This document shows, piece by piece, positions 7,964 through 18,400 of a DNA stretch of 64,000 bases. How positions within the stretch are numbered: position 1 is the stretch's first letter; every line of letters begins with the position of its first letter. The notes beneath the pieces are model-generated. The model did no database searches and had not been told where the DNA came from. It saw nothing but the letters and a program-made list of their open reading frames with translations. Source of the stretch: Coprococcus aceti (lineage in GTDB: Bacteria > Bacillota > Clostridia > Lachnospirales > Lachnospiraceae). A program made the position numbers and the translations under genes. The DNA lies in contig NZ_JAOQJT010000005.1 of NCBI RefSeq assembly GCF_025567285.1, positions 124,001 through 188,000 on the forward strand, in the 5' to 3' direction.

Positions 7964-8005
7964 CCAGTATTATGAGCAAATTATATGAAGGGACAGATTT
8001 GATAT

Positions 8006-8410
8006 ATGGGTTTATTTAATAAAATGAAAAATTTTTTTTCGGGCTTTAAGTATAAGCTGGACAGAGAGATTTTAAGGGAATATCTCCAGCATACAATTGA
8101 TTTTGCTGTCGAGAATAAGTTGCCATTTTGTGATGAATTTTATATTGCCGACAGTCTTGATGCAAAGGATAGATTACATGTCACTATCCTAAATTATGAT
8201 GTACCGGGAGATGCTGTTTATGAGATTGAGAAGAGTTTTGAGGGAATAGTTATTTTTGCAAATCATGAGAAATGTTATGATCCGGAAAATGATCATAAGT
8301 ATATTGATGCGGAAGATTTTATAAGCCAAGAGCTTTGCACGTTGCCAGAAGAGTTTTTTGTAGCCATGGATATCGCACCGACTATGCTTGAACAGTATAT
8401 GATAAAATGA
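8006..8410 (+). CDS. hypothetical acidic protein (MGLF... type)
   Basis: This 134-residue acidic soluble protein starts MGLFNKMKNFFSGF, with an N-terminus like the gene at 2286. No known domain is recognised. The ribosome site is weak (AAGGGA 14 bases upstream). By size and setting it could be an immunity-type protein, but there is no direct evidence. Confidence 0.55.
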   Translation: MGLFNKMKNFFSGFKYKLDREILREYLQHTIDFAVENKLPFCDEFYIADSLDAKDRLHVTILNYDVPGDAVYEIEKSFEGIVIFANHEKCYDPENDHKYIDAEDFISQELCTLPEEFFVAMDIAPTMLEQYMIK

Positions 8411-8424
8411 GCATTAGAAGACCG

Positions 8425-8508
8425 ATGGTGTGGAGATTGTTTTGTTCACATAAAATGGAAAAGGTAGGATGGATTGTCGTGATTGTTATCGTGACTATCT
8501 TATATTAA
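8425..8508 (+). CDS. possible 27-residue membrane peptide
   Basis: An ATG opens MVWRLFCSHKMEKVGWIVVIVIVTILY and a stop. The second half is one hydrophobic helix. No strong ribosome site is visible, and it could equally be the N-terminal stub of a lost membrane protein. Confidence 0.25.
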   Translation: MVWRLFCSHKMEKVGWIVVIVIVTILY

Positions 8509-8629
8509 TTGGAGTAAAAAAGAAATTGAGGGGATATAAGTATCATACGGAAAAATAACTATATTATTTTGAAGAAAAGTACATAGTTTATCCCATTTCT
8601 AATATGATTTAATTATGTTACACGTTGAT

Positions 8630-8641
8630 AAATCGGAATTT
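8630..8641 (+). repeat. array repeat, right half only (R5)
   Basis: AAATCGGAATTT, the right half of the array repeat, lies 26 bases before the ATG at 8668. The left hairpin half is not preserved. Confidence 0.45.
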
Positions 8642-8667
8642 TAAGAATTGTCTAGGAGATATGATTT

Positions 8668-9108
8668 ATGAAAAAAACACATTTAATAATTGTAAATATA
8701 ATTCTTTTACTGTGGTATTTTCTTTCAATGATAGGATTGAAGATTGGAGACAAATACTTGGTAACAGGTGCATTTGAGGAAGAATGGCTATTTATGCTTA
8801 TTCCGACAATTACATTCGTTTTAATGTTAGTTACAAAAAATGTTGGAAGGAATATACATTTGATATGGTTGGCAGGGTGGTTTGTCACTCAGTTCTTAAG
8901 TCATGAATGGTATACTTTATTTGGAAGAGGATTTATGGGAGAAATGGACAAGAAGATTGCCTATTTTTCAGAATGCATTCAATTAATAAATGTGGATGGA
9001 AGATATGTTCCTGATGTATATCATATTGTATTACATATTTTGATAATTATTGCATTTGTTGTGACCTTGCTTTATAGAGAAGAAAAAACATTAGTTGACG
9101 AAGTGTGA
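8668..9108 (+). CDS. hypothetical four-helix membrane protein
   Basis: This 146-residue protein has four hydrophobic spans at about 5-25, 38-55, 65-82 and 117-138. A hydrophilic loop before the last span carries 'DGRYVPDVYHIV'. I do not recognise the family. A TAGGAG site lies about 10 bases before the ATG. Repeat R6 starts six bases after its stop. Confidence 0.55.
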   Translation: MKKTHLIIVNIILLLWYFLSMIGLKIGDKYLVTGAFEEEWLFMLIPTITFVLMLVTKNVGRNIHLIWLAGWFVTQFLSHEWYTLFGRGFMGEMDKKIAYFSECIQLINVDGRYVPDVYHIVLHILIIIAFVVTLLYREEKTLVDEV

Positions 9109-9113
9109 AAATT

Positions 9114-9143
9114 CCTGTTTTTGAAACTGAGAAATCGGAATTT
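9114..9143 (+). repeat. array repeat, full copy R6
   Basis: CCTGTTTTTGAAACTG followed by AGAAATCGGAATTT. It begins six bases after one stop and ends 13 bases before the next ATG, with GAGGGA between. Confidence 0.85.
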
Positions 9144-9156
9144 GTGAGGGAAAGAA

Positions 9157-10668
9157 ATGAAGAAAAATACTCCAAGCGCTGATGAAATAAAGAATTATAG
9201 CCATAAGAAGATGACATTGCCATTGATGGAACATGCTTCTGAAGAAATGAAGGAACCTGTATGGAAGCTTGTTAAAAAGTTAGCGTCTTATGCTCGTGTA
9301 CCGGGCGCTATGTCAGATTTTAAGAAAATGGCGGTGTTCGCTGAGGATGATGCAATTGTCGATGTAGTTCTGGATACATTACAGGATATGAAATATCCTT
9401 TTAAAAACACAGATTTTATACCGGATATCATGGGCTATTATTACTCGATTGCATTGATTTCGCAAAGCATGCATAGAAGGGAAGAAACGATTAAGCTGTT
9501 CAATGAGCTTGTTGATTATGCAATCAGTATTAAATCTAACAGCGCATTGCCACTTGCGAGAAATATGGATGTTTTGTCAAAGGAATATCCCGATCTGTCA
9601 GATTTATTTGAAAAAGCAAAGACTATCTATAGATTTGATGCAATAGATAGTATAAAAGAAAGGGTGCCTATACAGGTCAATAAGCTTTATCACGATTATA
9701 CAAATGCAGATAAAATAGAAGCAGAATACATTAATGTTGAAAATCCTGAGGATGGTAAGGTTTTTGTCGAAGTGGATGAAAATGGATATGTCGTAAGAAT
9801 AGTAGAAAAGGGGAAAAACATTTATACAAAGATATTTAAACATTATAGCTATGACATGATTAATTATGCGATAGTCAGAGATGTTTTGCTGAGAAAACAC
9901 ATGGAAGAAATGCGAATCAATGATATTGCGGATGCAAGAGTTGTCGAAGCTACGAGAACGGATCTTAAGAAACTGTATAGTGATATTGAGATATCTGTAA
10001 ATAATAAGGAGTTTGCATATATATTAGATGGGCATGAAAAATTCAATAATACTGATTTACCGAAGGATGTCCAAGACTTTCTGGAAGAAATATATAATGA
10101 TGAAGACTTGAAAGATGCATTTTTCGATTGTGATATTGAAATCTATGATGAGGCATGGGTTAAGGATCTTGAGGAGGATGATTCGTGGTTTGAAGATCTT
10201 ATGGGATCGGGAGAATCCAGTTATAAGAATATTAAACCGTTTGCACGTGACGGCTTAGGTGGATTATGGGTAGTGTTAGATGATGAAATGATCGGATATA
10301 TCGGTACAGAGGGCGAATGTGGAATCCTAGCCCGCAATATAAATGAGTTCATGAATATTGTTGCGGTACAGAGAGGATATATAGATGATTTCTGTAATGC
10401 TGATATATTAAAATCTGTGGATGCATTTATAGAGGAATATGAAGAACCTCGTGATTCAGATTATAATAGGGAATTTAATAGATTTATAAAGAAGCATGGT
10501 TTTACTAAAGATTTAAAGAAAATATATGAATATATTATAAAAGGAGTCACAATAAAACCGTTTTTCCAAGTTGTCGCTACAGATGATGAATATGAAGATT
10601 CCTACTCAATACTTGGAAGCGATGATGGACAAGAAGCATTGAAGTCTCTTATAGAGATGCTTGAATAA
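9157..10668 (+). CDS. hypothetical protein with SUKH (SMI1/KNR4)-like segment
   Basis: This 503-residue soluble acidic protein has no signal or membrane segment. Its N-terminal 180 residues are helical. Around residues 365-410 the pattern 'FARDGLGGLWVVLDD', then 'YIGTEGECGILARNINEF', matches the core of SUKH/SMI1-KNR4 domains (F-x-x-D-G-x-G-G, then G-S/T-E-G-E, then a hydrophobic helix). SUKH proteins are widespread immunity proteins against nuclease toxins. The domain call is from pattern alone. It stands as a single gene between repeats R6 and R7. Confidence 0.6.
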   Translation: MKKNTPSADEIKNYSHKKMTLPLMEHASEEMKEPVWKLVKKLASYARVPGAMSDFKKMAVFAEDDAIVDVVLDTLQDMKYPFKNTDFIPDIMGYYYSIALISQSMHRREETIKLFNELVDYAISIKSNSALPLARNMDVLSKEYPDLSDLFEKAKTIYRFDAIDSIKERVPIQVNKLYHDYTNADKIEAEYINVENPEDGKVFVEVDENGYVVRIVEKGKNIYTKIFKHYSYDMINYAIVRDVLLRKHMEEMRINDIADARVVEATRTDLKKLYSDIEISVNNKEFAYILDGHEKFNNTDLPKDVQDFLEEIYNDEDLKDAFFDCDIEIYDEAWVKDLEEDDSWFEDLMGSGESSYKNIKPFARDGLGGLWVVLDDEMIGYIGTEGECGILARNINEFMNIVAVQRGYIDDFCNADILKSVDAFIEEYEEPRDSDYNREFNRFIKKHGFTKDLKKIYEYIIKGVTIKPFFQVVATDDEYEDSYSILGSDDGQEALKSLIEMLE

Positions 10669-10722
10669 GTTTGGATTATTTCCTGTTTTAGGTGGAAAGT
10701 TGTAAAAGAACTCGATAACTTC

Positions 10723-10751
10723 CAGTTTTTGAAACTGAGAAATCGGAATTT
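10723..10751 (+). repeat. array repeat, full copy R7
   Basis: CAGTTTTTGAAACTG followed by AGAAATCGGAATTT, identical to R1. It lies 54 bases after one stop and 21 bases before the next ATG. Confidence 0.85.
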
Positions 10752-10772
10752 TTATGTGTAAAGGAGAAACGA

Positions 10773-11315
10773 ATGAAATTACTTGTGATAGATATACAAA
10801 AAGGAATAACAGATAGTAGACTTTTTAATTTAGAAGCGTTTATTGATGATACTATAAGAATTATAAAAGCAGCTAGAGATAATCAAATAGAGGTTATCTA
10901 TTTTCAACATGATGATGGACCAGGAACGGGGTTTTCAATCGGTGATGAAGACTTTGAAATTGCAGAACAAGTGATTCCCAGGGAAGGGGAAAAGATATTT
11001 ATAAAAAATATCAATAGTTGTTTTGGAAATAAAGATTTTACGGATTATGTTAAAGATGATAATACATTAATGATAGTGGGACTACAGACAAACTTCTGTA
11101 TAGATGCAACTGTGAAATCTGCTTTTGAGAGAGGATATAAAGTAATTGTTCCACAAGGGGCAAATTCAACATTTGATAACGACTATATGACTGGAGAAGA
11201 AACATATAAATATTACAATGATATGATGTGGCCAAAGAGATTTGCTACATGTGTATCCGTTGATGAAGCAATTAAATTGATGGAAAGTTCAATCGGAAGT
11301 TGTGTGAGGGATTAA
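10773..11315 (+). CDS. isochorismatase-family cysteine hydrolase
   Basis: This 180-residue enzyme carries the family triad: Asp in 'LLVIDIQKG', Lys in 'KIFIKNINSCF', and the nucleophile Cys in 'GLQTNFCIDATVKSA'. Such enzymes hydrolyse nicotinamide, N-carbamoyl compounds or isochorismate; no pathway partner is adjacent, so the substrate is open. AAAGGAG lies upstream. The next gene starts one base after its stop, so the two are co-transcribed. Confidence 0.85.
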   Translation: MKLLVIDIQKGITDSRLFNLEAFIDDTIRIIKAARDNQIEVIYFQHDDGPGTGFSIGDEDFEIAEQVIPREGEKIFIKNINSCFGNKDFTDYVKDDNTLMIVGLQTNFCIDATVKSAFERGYKVIVPQGANSTFDNDYMTGEETYKYYNDMMWPKRFATCVSVDEAIKLMESSIGSCVRD

Positions 11316-11316
11316 G

Positions 11317-11919
11317 ATGAAAAATATAAGGTTTTATGAGGCGGAGAAATATAAAACGGCAGATTACGAAATAGTAGATGAGAAAATATATAAAACATAT
11401 GAAACTGGGTCAGAGAGTGATGATTATCTCGGATTAGAGCAGTTGGATGATAATGCTTTAGCTGAAAAGCTAAAACAGGTCGAGGGCTGGGAATATGGAG
11501 CAGGAGAAATGCTCGAAGATTATTTAATACTGAACTATGAGGGAAGAAAGTATTATAGAGATATTGAGGATGTAGGCACGGATAACGATATCGTCATGGT
11601 TAATATGGATGATCCCTCAAATTCTCCAAAGGAAATCTTTGTAACCTCAATAGTTTTTGAAGCAGAGCCGGATTTGGGCGAAAATTCTCCTTCGGAGCCA
11701 GTGATATCCCAGTACCCGCTTGAAGATATTTTAGATAAGTTTTATGTATATCTGCACGATGATTATGTAGACGAAAACACATCTGATACAATAAATTCAT
11801 ATGTAGAGTTTGCCAGCGAAGATATTGAAGACATACGAGCTGTTCTCTCGATATTAGGGAAACATGTTTATAATGTTGATGAAGGTGACTATATCGATAT
11901 CAAGATTGAACCAGTATAG
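11317..11919 (+). CDS. hypothetical acidic protein
   Basis: This 200-residue, very acidic soluble protein has no recognised domain. Its ATG lies one base after the hydrolase stop, with GAGGGA as ribosome site inside the upstream gene, which implies coupling. Residues 140-165 include 'DDYVDENTSDTINSYVEFAS'. Function unknown. Confidence 0.55.
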   Translation: MKNIRFYEAEKYKTADYEIVDEKIYKTYETGSESDDYLGLEQLDDNALAEKLKQVEGWEYGAGEMLEDYLILNYEGRKYYRDIEDVGTDNDIVMVNMDDPSNSPKEIFVTSIVFEAEPDLGENSPSEPVISQYPLEDILDKFYVYLHDDYVDENTSDTINSYVEFASEDIEDIRAVLSILGKHVYNVDEGDYIDIKIEPV

Positions 11920-11934
11920 AACAGAGTTATAAAT

Positions 11935-11966
11935 TCAAGTTTGTAGAATCAAGAAAATCGGAATTT
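11935..11966 (+). repeat. array repeat, degenerate copy R8
   Basis: TCAAGTTTGTAGAATCAAG followed by AAAATCGGAATTT; the right half is conserved. A second weak half (AAATTGG...TTAGAATTT) follows at 11970-11989, as if the motif had been partly duplicated before the kinase gene. Confidence 0.55.
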
Positions 11967-12000
11967 GTTAAATTGGAAAATTAGAATTTAGAGGATGTGA

Positions 12001-13938
12001 ATGAGCAGCATGAAGAAAACAAAAGAAGGAGTTAATTTGAAGAAAAAGAAATTCCTTAGACTGAAGAATACAGGTAGTATCCTTGTGCTTATGGGGCTTT
12101 TGATAATTTTTGTAATAGCACTGTACACATTTATCCTGCAAAGTTCTTACACTAAGACTGCCCTTGAAACAGAAATTGCGCGCGATACAGCGAGTGCAGA
12201 TGCAGTACACAAACTTGTGGATGGAAGAATCGGCAAAGAAGATTTTGATCAAATCAAAGATAAATTTGATGAAAAGAAGCAAATATATAAGGATATTTCT
12301 TCATATTTCAATGAAATCAGAACACTGAATTCTACTCGATATATTTACACCGCTACAAAAAATGAAGAAGGAAAACTCGTTTATGTGGTAGATGGTTTGG
12401 ATTCGGATGCGGATGATGTAAGACACCCTGGAGATTATATTGAGGAAGAAATGGTTCCGTATATTGATAGGGCTATTTCTGGGGAGAATGTGTACTCTCA
12501 GGATATCATTGATACAACATGGGGGCCGATTTTTACGGCTTGCTATCCTGTAAGAGCAAATCATGATGGGACAGGAGAAATCATTGGCGCATTTTGCATT
12601 GAAATGGATATGCAATCAGCTTATGGAATGGTTGAAGAGACGAATCATATTTCCATCATCTGCGGTTTAGTCGCAGGAGCTGTATTGCTTTTAATTTGTC
12701 TATATACCTATTATGTTTACCAGAAAAGCAAGGCAGAAGAGCAAAAACAAAAACAATTATTAATGAACGCCGCTGAGAAAGCAGATGCTGCCAACAAAGC
12801 AAAATCTGCGTTTTTGCTTAATATTAGCCATGACATCAGAACGCCGATGAATGCCATTATTGGATTTACAAACATTGCGCTTCACCAGAACACGGTTTCA
12901 GATATTCATGATAGCTTGGAGAAAGTTCAAAAAAGTTCGAATCATCTTCTCTCTTTGTTGAATGACGTTTTGGATTTCAGTCGCATTGAAAGCGGAAAAG
13001 ATATCATTTCGCCTGAGCCAGTGGACATTACTCAATTGACAGATAACGTCCAGGCGATTATGAATGGACTTCTTTATAACCGAGATCTTAAGTTTGAAGT
13101 ACATCGAGAAAGACCAAAGAACCCATATGTCCTTGCGGATGTTACGCGTATTCGAGAAGTTTTGGTGAATCTTCTTGGCAATGCTGTGAAATTCACAAAG
13201 GACGGTGGAAAGATTACTTTGGATATCAGCAGTTACCCCGGAACGGATGAGAAACATATCATAATTCGTTATGTTGTTCAAGATAATGGTATTGGCATGA
13301 GTGAAGAGTTCCAGAAAGAATTATTCAAGCCGTTTTCACAAGAAGATGATGCTAATGCCAGAACCCAATATAAGGGAACCGGTCTTGGCATGGCCATCAC
13401 AAAAAAACATATAGATATGATGGGCGGTTCAATTGCTGTTGAGAGCAAAAAAGGTGTAGGTACTACATTCACTGTGGAGATTCCACTGGAGTTGACAGAA
13501 CAAGTTATTCAATCAAAACAAAAACAACCTCCACATAGAGATTTGACGGGTATTCATGTTCTTATGGCTGAGGATAATGATCTAAATGCTGAACTTGCTA
13601 CGATAATACTGGAAGATGCTGATATGACCGTAACACGCGCATCAGACGGAAAAGAAGTTGTGGAATTGTTTAAAAATCATCCACGAGACACATACGATCT
13701 TATTTTGATGGATATTATGATGCCAAACATGGATGGATACCAAGCAACAAAAGCCATTCGAGCCTTGGGTATAGAGCGGTCCGATGCAGTTACGATTCCA
13801 ATTATAGCTTTGTCTGCAAATGCTTTTGTAGATGATATTCAGGAATCCCTGGATTCAGGCATGAATGACCATATTTCCAAGCCGATTAACATGGAGGAAT
13901 TAATCGATACTATCACTAAATACATTAAACACGATTAG
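12001..13938 (+). CDS. hybrid sensor histidine kinase/response regulator
   Basis: This 645-residue membrane kinase has a helix at about 28-47, an extracytoplasmic sensor domain of Cache type (about 48-215) and a second helix at about 218-240. HisKA follows with H277 in 'NISHDIRTPMNAIIGF', then HATPase_c with N box 'NLLGNAVKFT', G1 'DNGIGMS' and G2 'GTGLGMAI'. The receiver domain has the phospho-acceptor D571 in 'LILMDIMMPNMDG' and the conserved Lys in 'HISKPI'. No Hpt or DNA-binding domain is present, so output needs a separate partner that is not visible nearby. GAGGATG precedes the ATG. Its 3' end overlaps the readthrough tail of the opposing transposase frame. Confidence 0.92.
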   Translation: MSSMKKTKEGVNLKKKKFLRLKNTGSILVLMGLLIIFVIALYTFILQSSYTKTALETEIARDTASADAVHKLVDGRIGKEDFDQIKDKFDEKKQIYKDISSYFNEIRTLNSTRYIYTATKNEEGKLVYVVDGLDSDADDVRHPGDYIEEEMVPYIDRAISGENVYSQDIIDTTWGPIFTACYPVRANHDGTGEIIGAFCIEMDMQSAYGMVEETNHISIICGLVAGAVLLLICLYTYYVYQKSKAEEQKQKQLLMNAAEKADAANKAKSAFLLNISHDIRTPMNAIIGFTNIALHQNTVSDIHDSLEKVQKSSNHLLSLLNDVLDFSRIESGKDIISPEPVDITQLTDNVQAIMNGLLYNRDLKFEVHRERPKNPYVLADVTRIREVLVNLLGNAVKFTKDGGKITLDISSYPGTDEKHIIIRYVVQDNGIGMSEEFQKELFKPFSQEDDANARTQYKGTGLGMAITKKHIDMMGGSIAVESKKGVGTTFTVEIPLELTEQVIQSKQKQPPHRDLTGIHVLMAEDNDLNAELATIILEDADMTVTRASDGKEVVELFKNHPRDTYDLILMDIMMPNMDGYQATKAIRALGIERSDAVTIPIIALSANAFVDDIQESLDSGMNDHISKPINMEELIDTITKYIKHD

Positions 13939-15180
13939 GAAAACAAAGAAGTTAATTCTGATGAAAAGTTTGCACTGGTCTTGTCGGATGCGAAAGCGCA
14001 AGTTTCCTATGATTATGATACAGGTCGCATCACCACATTTCTTATCAGCACCCAGCACCAGTTTGTTGCTCTCAAACTTTCCCGACGGGAGTCTTCCAAC
14101 ATCCATGTCCGTCTTGATTTCACTGTGATACTGCTCACTTTCTCCGTGGGCATGGTAAAGATCAATGACTGTATCGTCTGGCAGGGAAGAGTTTGTCCAG
14201 TATGTGCCCAGTTCTATATCGGGTACGATAAAATACTGCCCATATCGGTCAATGGTTCTTTCCGTGATCTCATAAATTGTGCGTATTCCGACAGTTTTCT
14301 CCTCGTTATCAGAAAGGGAATATGTCACATTCCGGAAGGTCTGTCCGATATAAACAGTTTTCCCATCACGTGGATGCTGGATATTCTGGCAGCATTCCCT
14401 GACGGATTCCAGCCATTCTTCTTTACTTTCCTGTCTGGGATTCCGTTTTATGATGAAAGACACATTGTTGTATTTATAGCTTTCTTCCATAAAGATGCCT
14501 ATGTTTTCAGATGCATCGTTGCCGGAATCCAGCCGGATGAGCAGTGGTTTTTCCGTCAGCTGTCTGCACAGTTCAATGGTCTCTCTCAGGAAATCAGGAG
14601 TTTCTTTCTGGCAGTGCTGTTTCCCAATCCGCAGTTCAAGATTGACGAGGTATCCTTCTGTGCCGATATATGCCATAATTGGTGCATATCCGTCAAAACC
14701 CTTGTAGGTACGGGATACGCCTTCCTTATTGGATTTCGAATTGTCAAAGGGGGTTACATCAATATCGACAGGAACAAAGCCGTTATCCAGGGCTGTCGGC
14801 TCTATGTGCATTTCACGCAGCATGTCGACATTTGCCTGCTGGATGTCTTTGCGCAGGGAATCCCCGATCATGTCAAAACGCTGACGGAGTGTTTCGGCGG
14901 AAGGAATCGCATAGGAGATGCCTAATGCGTATTTGTAGTAGTCAGGGTCATCTATCATTTCACGGACAGCCTCATACTGGGGTTTTCCCTGACAGAGCAT
15001 ACCAATATAGGTGAGGAGCACGTCTCCATTTTTTATCTGTTTCTGCAGATAATCTTTTGAAATTGGAGCACGGTTGATTTTTTTAACAAAACTGCTTTTT
15101 CCAAGTATTTGCCCTACGAATACCAGACCACTGGGAGTAATGAGCCGCTCATCGCTGAATTCAATGTGTATTTTCTTCAT
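13900..15180 (-). pseudogene. IS1380-family transposase, C-terminus degraded
   Basis: The 426-codon frame matches IS1380-type DDE transposases through about residue 370: 'YDGYAPIMAYIGTEGY'-like core (here KGFDGYAPIMAYIGTEGYL), 'LIRLDSGNDAS', and the late block 'LYHAHGESEQYHSEIK'. After 'SNKLVLGA' (near 14060) the sequence stops looking like the family and runs through flanking DNA into the 3' end of the kinase gene. The element has thus probably lost its C-terminus and one end; I could not identify terminal inverted repeats. The start lies behind AGGCGGAGG on the minus strand. Confidence 0.7.
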
Positions 15181-15375
15181 TGCACTGCCTCCGCCTATCT
15201 TTTGATACTTTCATTATACAGGATAATGCATGATGATACAGTAAAAAAACAAAATTTTGTTTAACCTAGTGGGTGAAATAAAATGTATTGCGAAAATCAG
15301 TTTCCAGCAGGTATTATTGCTGAAAAAAAGGGATGTAACACTATGGTAAGTTTCACGGAATAAGGTGGATTTTCA

Positions 15376-15404
15376 TTGACACATATAACACCTTACAATA
15401 CAAT
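15376..15404 (+). promoter_or_regulatory. sigma-A promoter of the M64 peptidase gene
   Basis: TTGACA (15376-15381), a 17-base spacer and TACAAT (15399-15404) make a near-consensus promoter 37 bases before the ATG. AAAGGAGG lies close to the start codon. Confidence 0.75.
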
Positions 15405-15440
15405 AAAAGCAAATATATAGCTTATAAAGGAGGTTCCTTA

Positions 15441-18400
15441 ATGACGAAAAAAATAACCGCAATATTCTTGGCATTGTGCATGGCAATCTCCGTTTGGCCG
15501 ATGACCATTCAGGCGGCATCAAAGCCCGATATTAAAGTTGGCGACTATGTTAAAATGGGCGCGTATAACAATGCCTCAATTCTTTGGCGATGTGTAAGCA
15601 TTGACAATAACGGACCGCTTATGCTTGCAGACAAAATTGTTGACACCCTTGCATATGATGCCAAAACAAATGACAACAGCAATTCAAAATCACACAGCAG
15701 AAGCTATAAGCGTGATGATTACGGTTCTAACTATTGGAAAGACAGCAATATGCGTTCTTGGTTAAATTCGACCGCAGCTGAAGGCAAAGTCGATTGGCTT
15801 TGCGGCAACCCTCCGAAAGACGGATATGTAAGCGGTGTGGGAGCGTACAACGAAAAAGCGGGTTTTCTCAACGCTTTTTCAAAATCTGAAATTGCGGCAA
15901 TGAAAACCGTTACCCAGCGTTCACTCGTTTCTCATCCCGAATACAACAAGGGCATAGTTGATGGAGACGCAAATTCGGATTTGTTATACTACACCGATAT
16001 TTCGGAAGCGGTGGCAAACTACGACAGTTCATATTTTGAAACTACAACCGAAAAGGTTTTTCTTCTTGATGTAAAGCAGGCTAATGCCGTGTGGAAAAAT
16101 CTCAAAGGTTATTATGTTGCGTATAATAATGACGGTATGGCTTGGCCTTATTGGCTTCGCACTCCTGTTACCGATTGCAATCACGATATGCGTTATATCA
16201 GTTCATCGGGTCAGGTCGGTCGTTATGCTCCGTGGTATTCCGATTTGGGCGTAAGACCTGCATTTTATCTCGATTCCGAATATTTTGTTACAACTTCCGG
16301 CAGCGGCTCACAAAGCAGTCCTTATATCGGCTCTGCTCCAAATAAGCAAGAGGATGATTATACAATTTCGGAACCTGCCGAGGACGCAAATCCCGATTGG
16401 AATGTCAGTACCGAGCAAAGCATTCAGCTCACCCTCGGCCCGTGGTATTCAAATGACGGAAAATATTCTAATCCTACCATCCCTGTTTATACCATCCAAA
16501 AAACACGCAGCGACACGGAAAATATGGTTGTTGTCGTTTGCGGCGAGGGATACACAAAAAGTCAGCAGGGCAAATTCATCAATGATGTCAAACGACTTTG
16601 GCAGGACGCTATGAAATATGAACCGTATCGCAGTTATGCCGACAGATTCAATGTTTACGCTCTTTGCACAGCTTCCGAATCGACTTTTGACAATGGTGGA
16701 AGCACCTTCTTTGATGTTATAGTCGACAAATATAATTCGCCTGTTATTTCTAATAATCTCCACGGAAGTCAGTGGAAAAATCATATTTTTGAGAGATGTA
16801 TCGGTCCTGAATTTATCGAGAAAATTCACGATGCTCATATCAAAAAAAAGTGTGATCCAAACACAATTCCGTCCGGTTCGGAATATGAGCCTTATTATTA
16901 TGTTCACGATTATATTGCTCAGTTCGCTATGGTTGTAAACACAAAATCAGATTTCGGCGGTGCTTATAATAACCGTGAATACGGCTTCCATTATTTCATT
17001 TCGCCATCAGACAGTTATCGTGCGTCAAAAACTTTTGCACACGAGTTTGGACACGGTTTGCTCGGTCTCGGTGATGAATACAGTAACGGATATTTGCTTG
17101 ACGATAAGGAACTTAAATCACTCAATCTTTCCTCGGTTGAAGACCCGGAAAAGATAAAATGGCGACAGCTTTTAGGTTTTAGAAACACATATACCTGCCG
17201 CAATGCTTACGGCTCAAAAATGCTTGTTTCAAGTTATGAGTGCATAATGAGAGACACAAACTATCAATTCTGTGAGGTTTGCCGTTTGCAGGGCTTCAAG
17301 CGAATGTCTCAGCTTGTTAAGGATGTAGACCTTTATGTTGCAACTCCTGAGGTTAAGGAATATACGGGCGCTTATTCAAAGCCGTCTGATTTTACCGACC
17401 TTGAAACAAGTTCATATTATAATTACACATATAATCGCAATGACCGACTTTTGAGCGGCAACAGCAAAAGCAGATTTAATACTAATATGAACGGTAAAAA
17501 AATCGAGCTTAGAACTGTTATTCAAAACATTTCAGATAAAAATGCACGACAATTAAAATTCAAAATGTGGATTAAGCACTCCGACGGAAGCGTTGCGACC
17601 GATTCATCGGGGAATCCGCTTCAAACAGTACAAACCTTTGACATTCCTGTTTGGAATGATAAGGCAAATTTCTGGCCGCTCGGTGCTTTGGATCACATCA
17701 AAAGCGACTTTAATTCAGGCTTAAAGAGTTGCTCGCTTATTTATCAAATTCCGTCTGATGCACAGCTTAAGAGCGGCGATACCGTGGCATTTCAGGTGCT
17801 CGATGAAAACGGAAATGTGCTTGCAGACGACAATACGGAAACACAGCGCTACACAACCGTTTCAATTCAGTATAAATTTGAGGACGGCTCTGAAATTCCA
17901 AACACTGCCGGCGGAACATTTACCGTGCCATACGGCACAAAGCTTGATTTAACACCGGCAAAAACACTTTATGATTATGAATTTATAAAGGTTGACGGCT
18001 TGAATAAGCCTATTGTTTCGGACGGAACGGTTGTTACATATTATTACAAAAATAAAAACGAAGAACACACTCACAATCTGACTTTGGTTGCTGCGAAAGC
18101 TGCCACCTGCACAGAGGGCGGTAAGGAAGCATACTACAAGTGCGAAGGTTGTGGCAAGTTCTATGAAGATGTACTCGGTACAAAGGAAATAACCGACCTT
18201 GCATCTTGGGGCAATATTGCTAAGATTGCCCACACCACAAAGCAAACCGTAACAAAGGCAACCCCAACAGCAAACGGCAAGATAGTAAATTACTGTTCGG
18301 TATGTAAGAAAACTCTTTCAACGACAGTAATTCCAAAGGCATCAAGCATAAAGCTTAAAGCAACATCATTAACATATAACGGAAAGGTTAGAACACCTAA

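Noticed and set aside
4495..10751. CRISPR array
   Set aside because: Repeats are separated by whole genes rather than short spacers of equal length, and no cas gene is present.
2706..11966. Classical integron with attC sites
   Set aside because: No GTTRRRY/RYYYAAC core pairs are visible at the junctions and no integron-type integrase lies in the window; the only integrase is the ICE's own.
13981..14925. Long plus-strand frame of about 314 codons
   Set aside because: It is the antisense shadow of the IS1380-type transposase and has no ribosome site.
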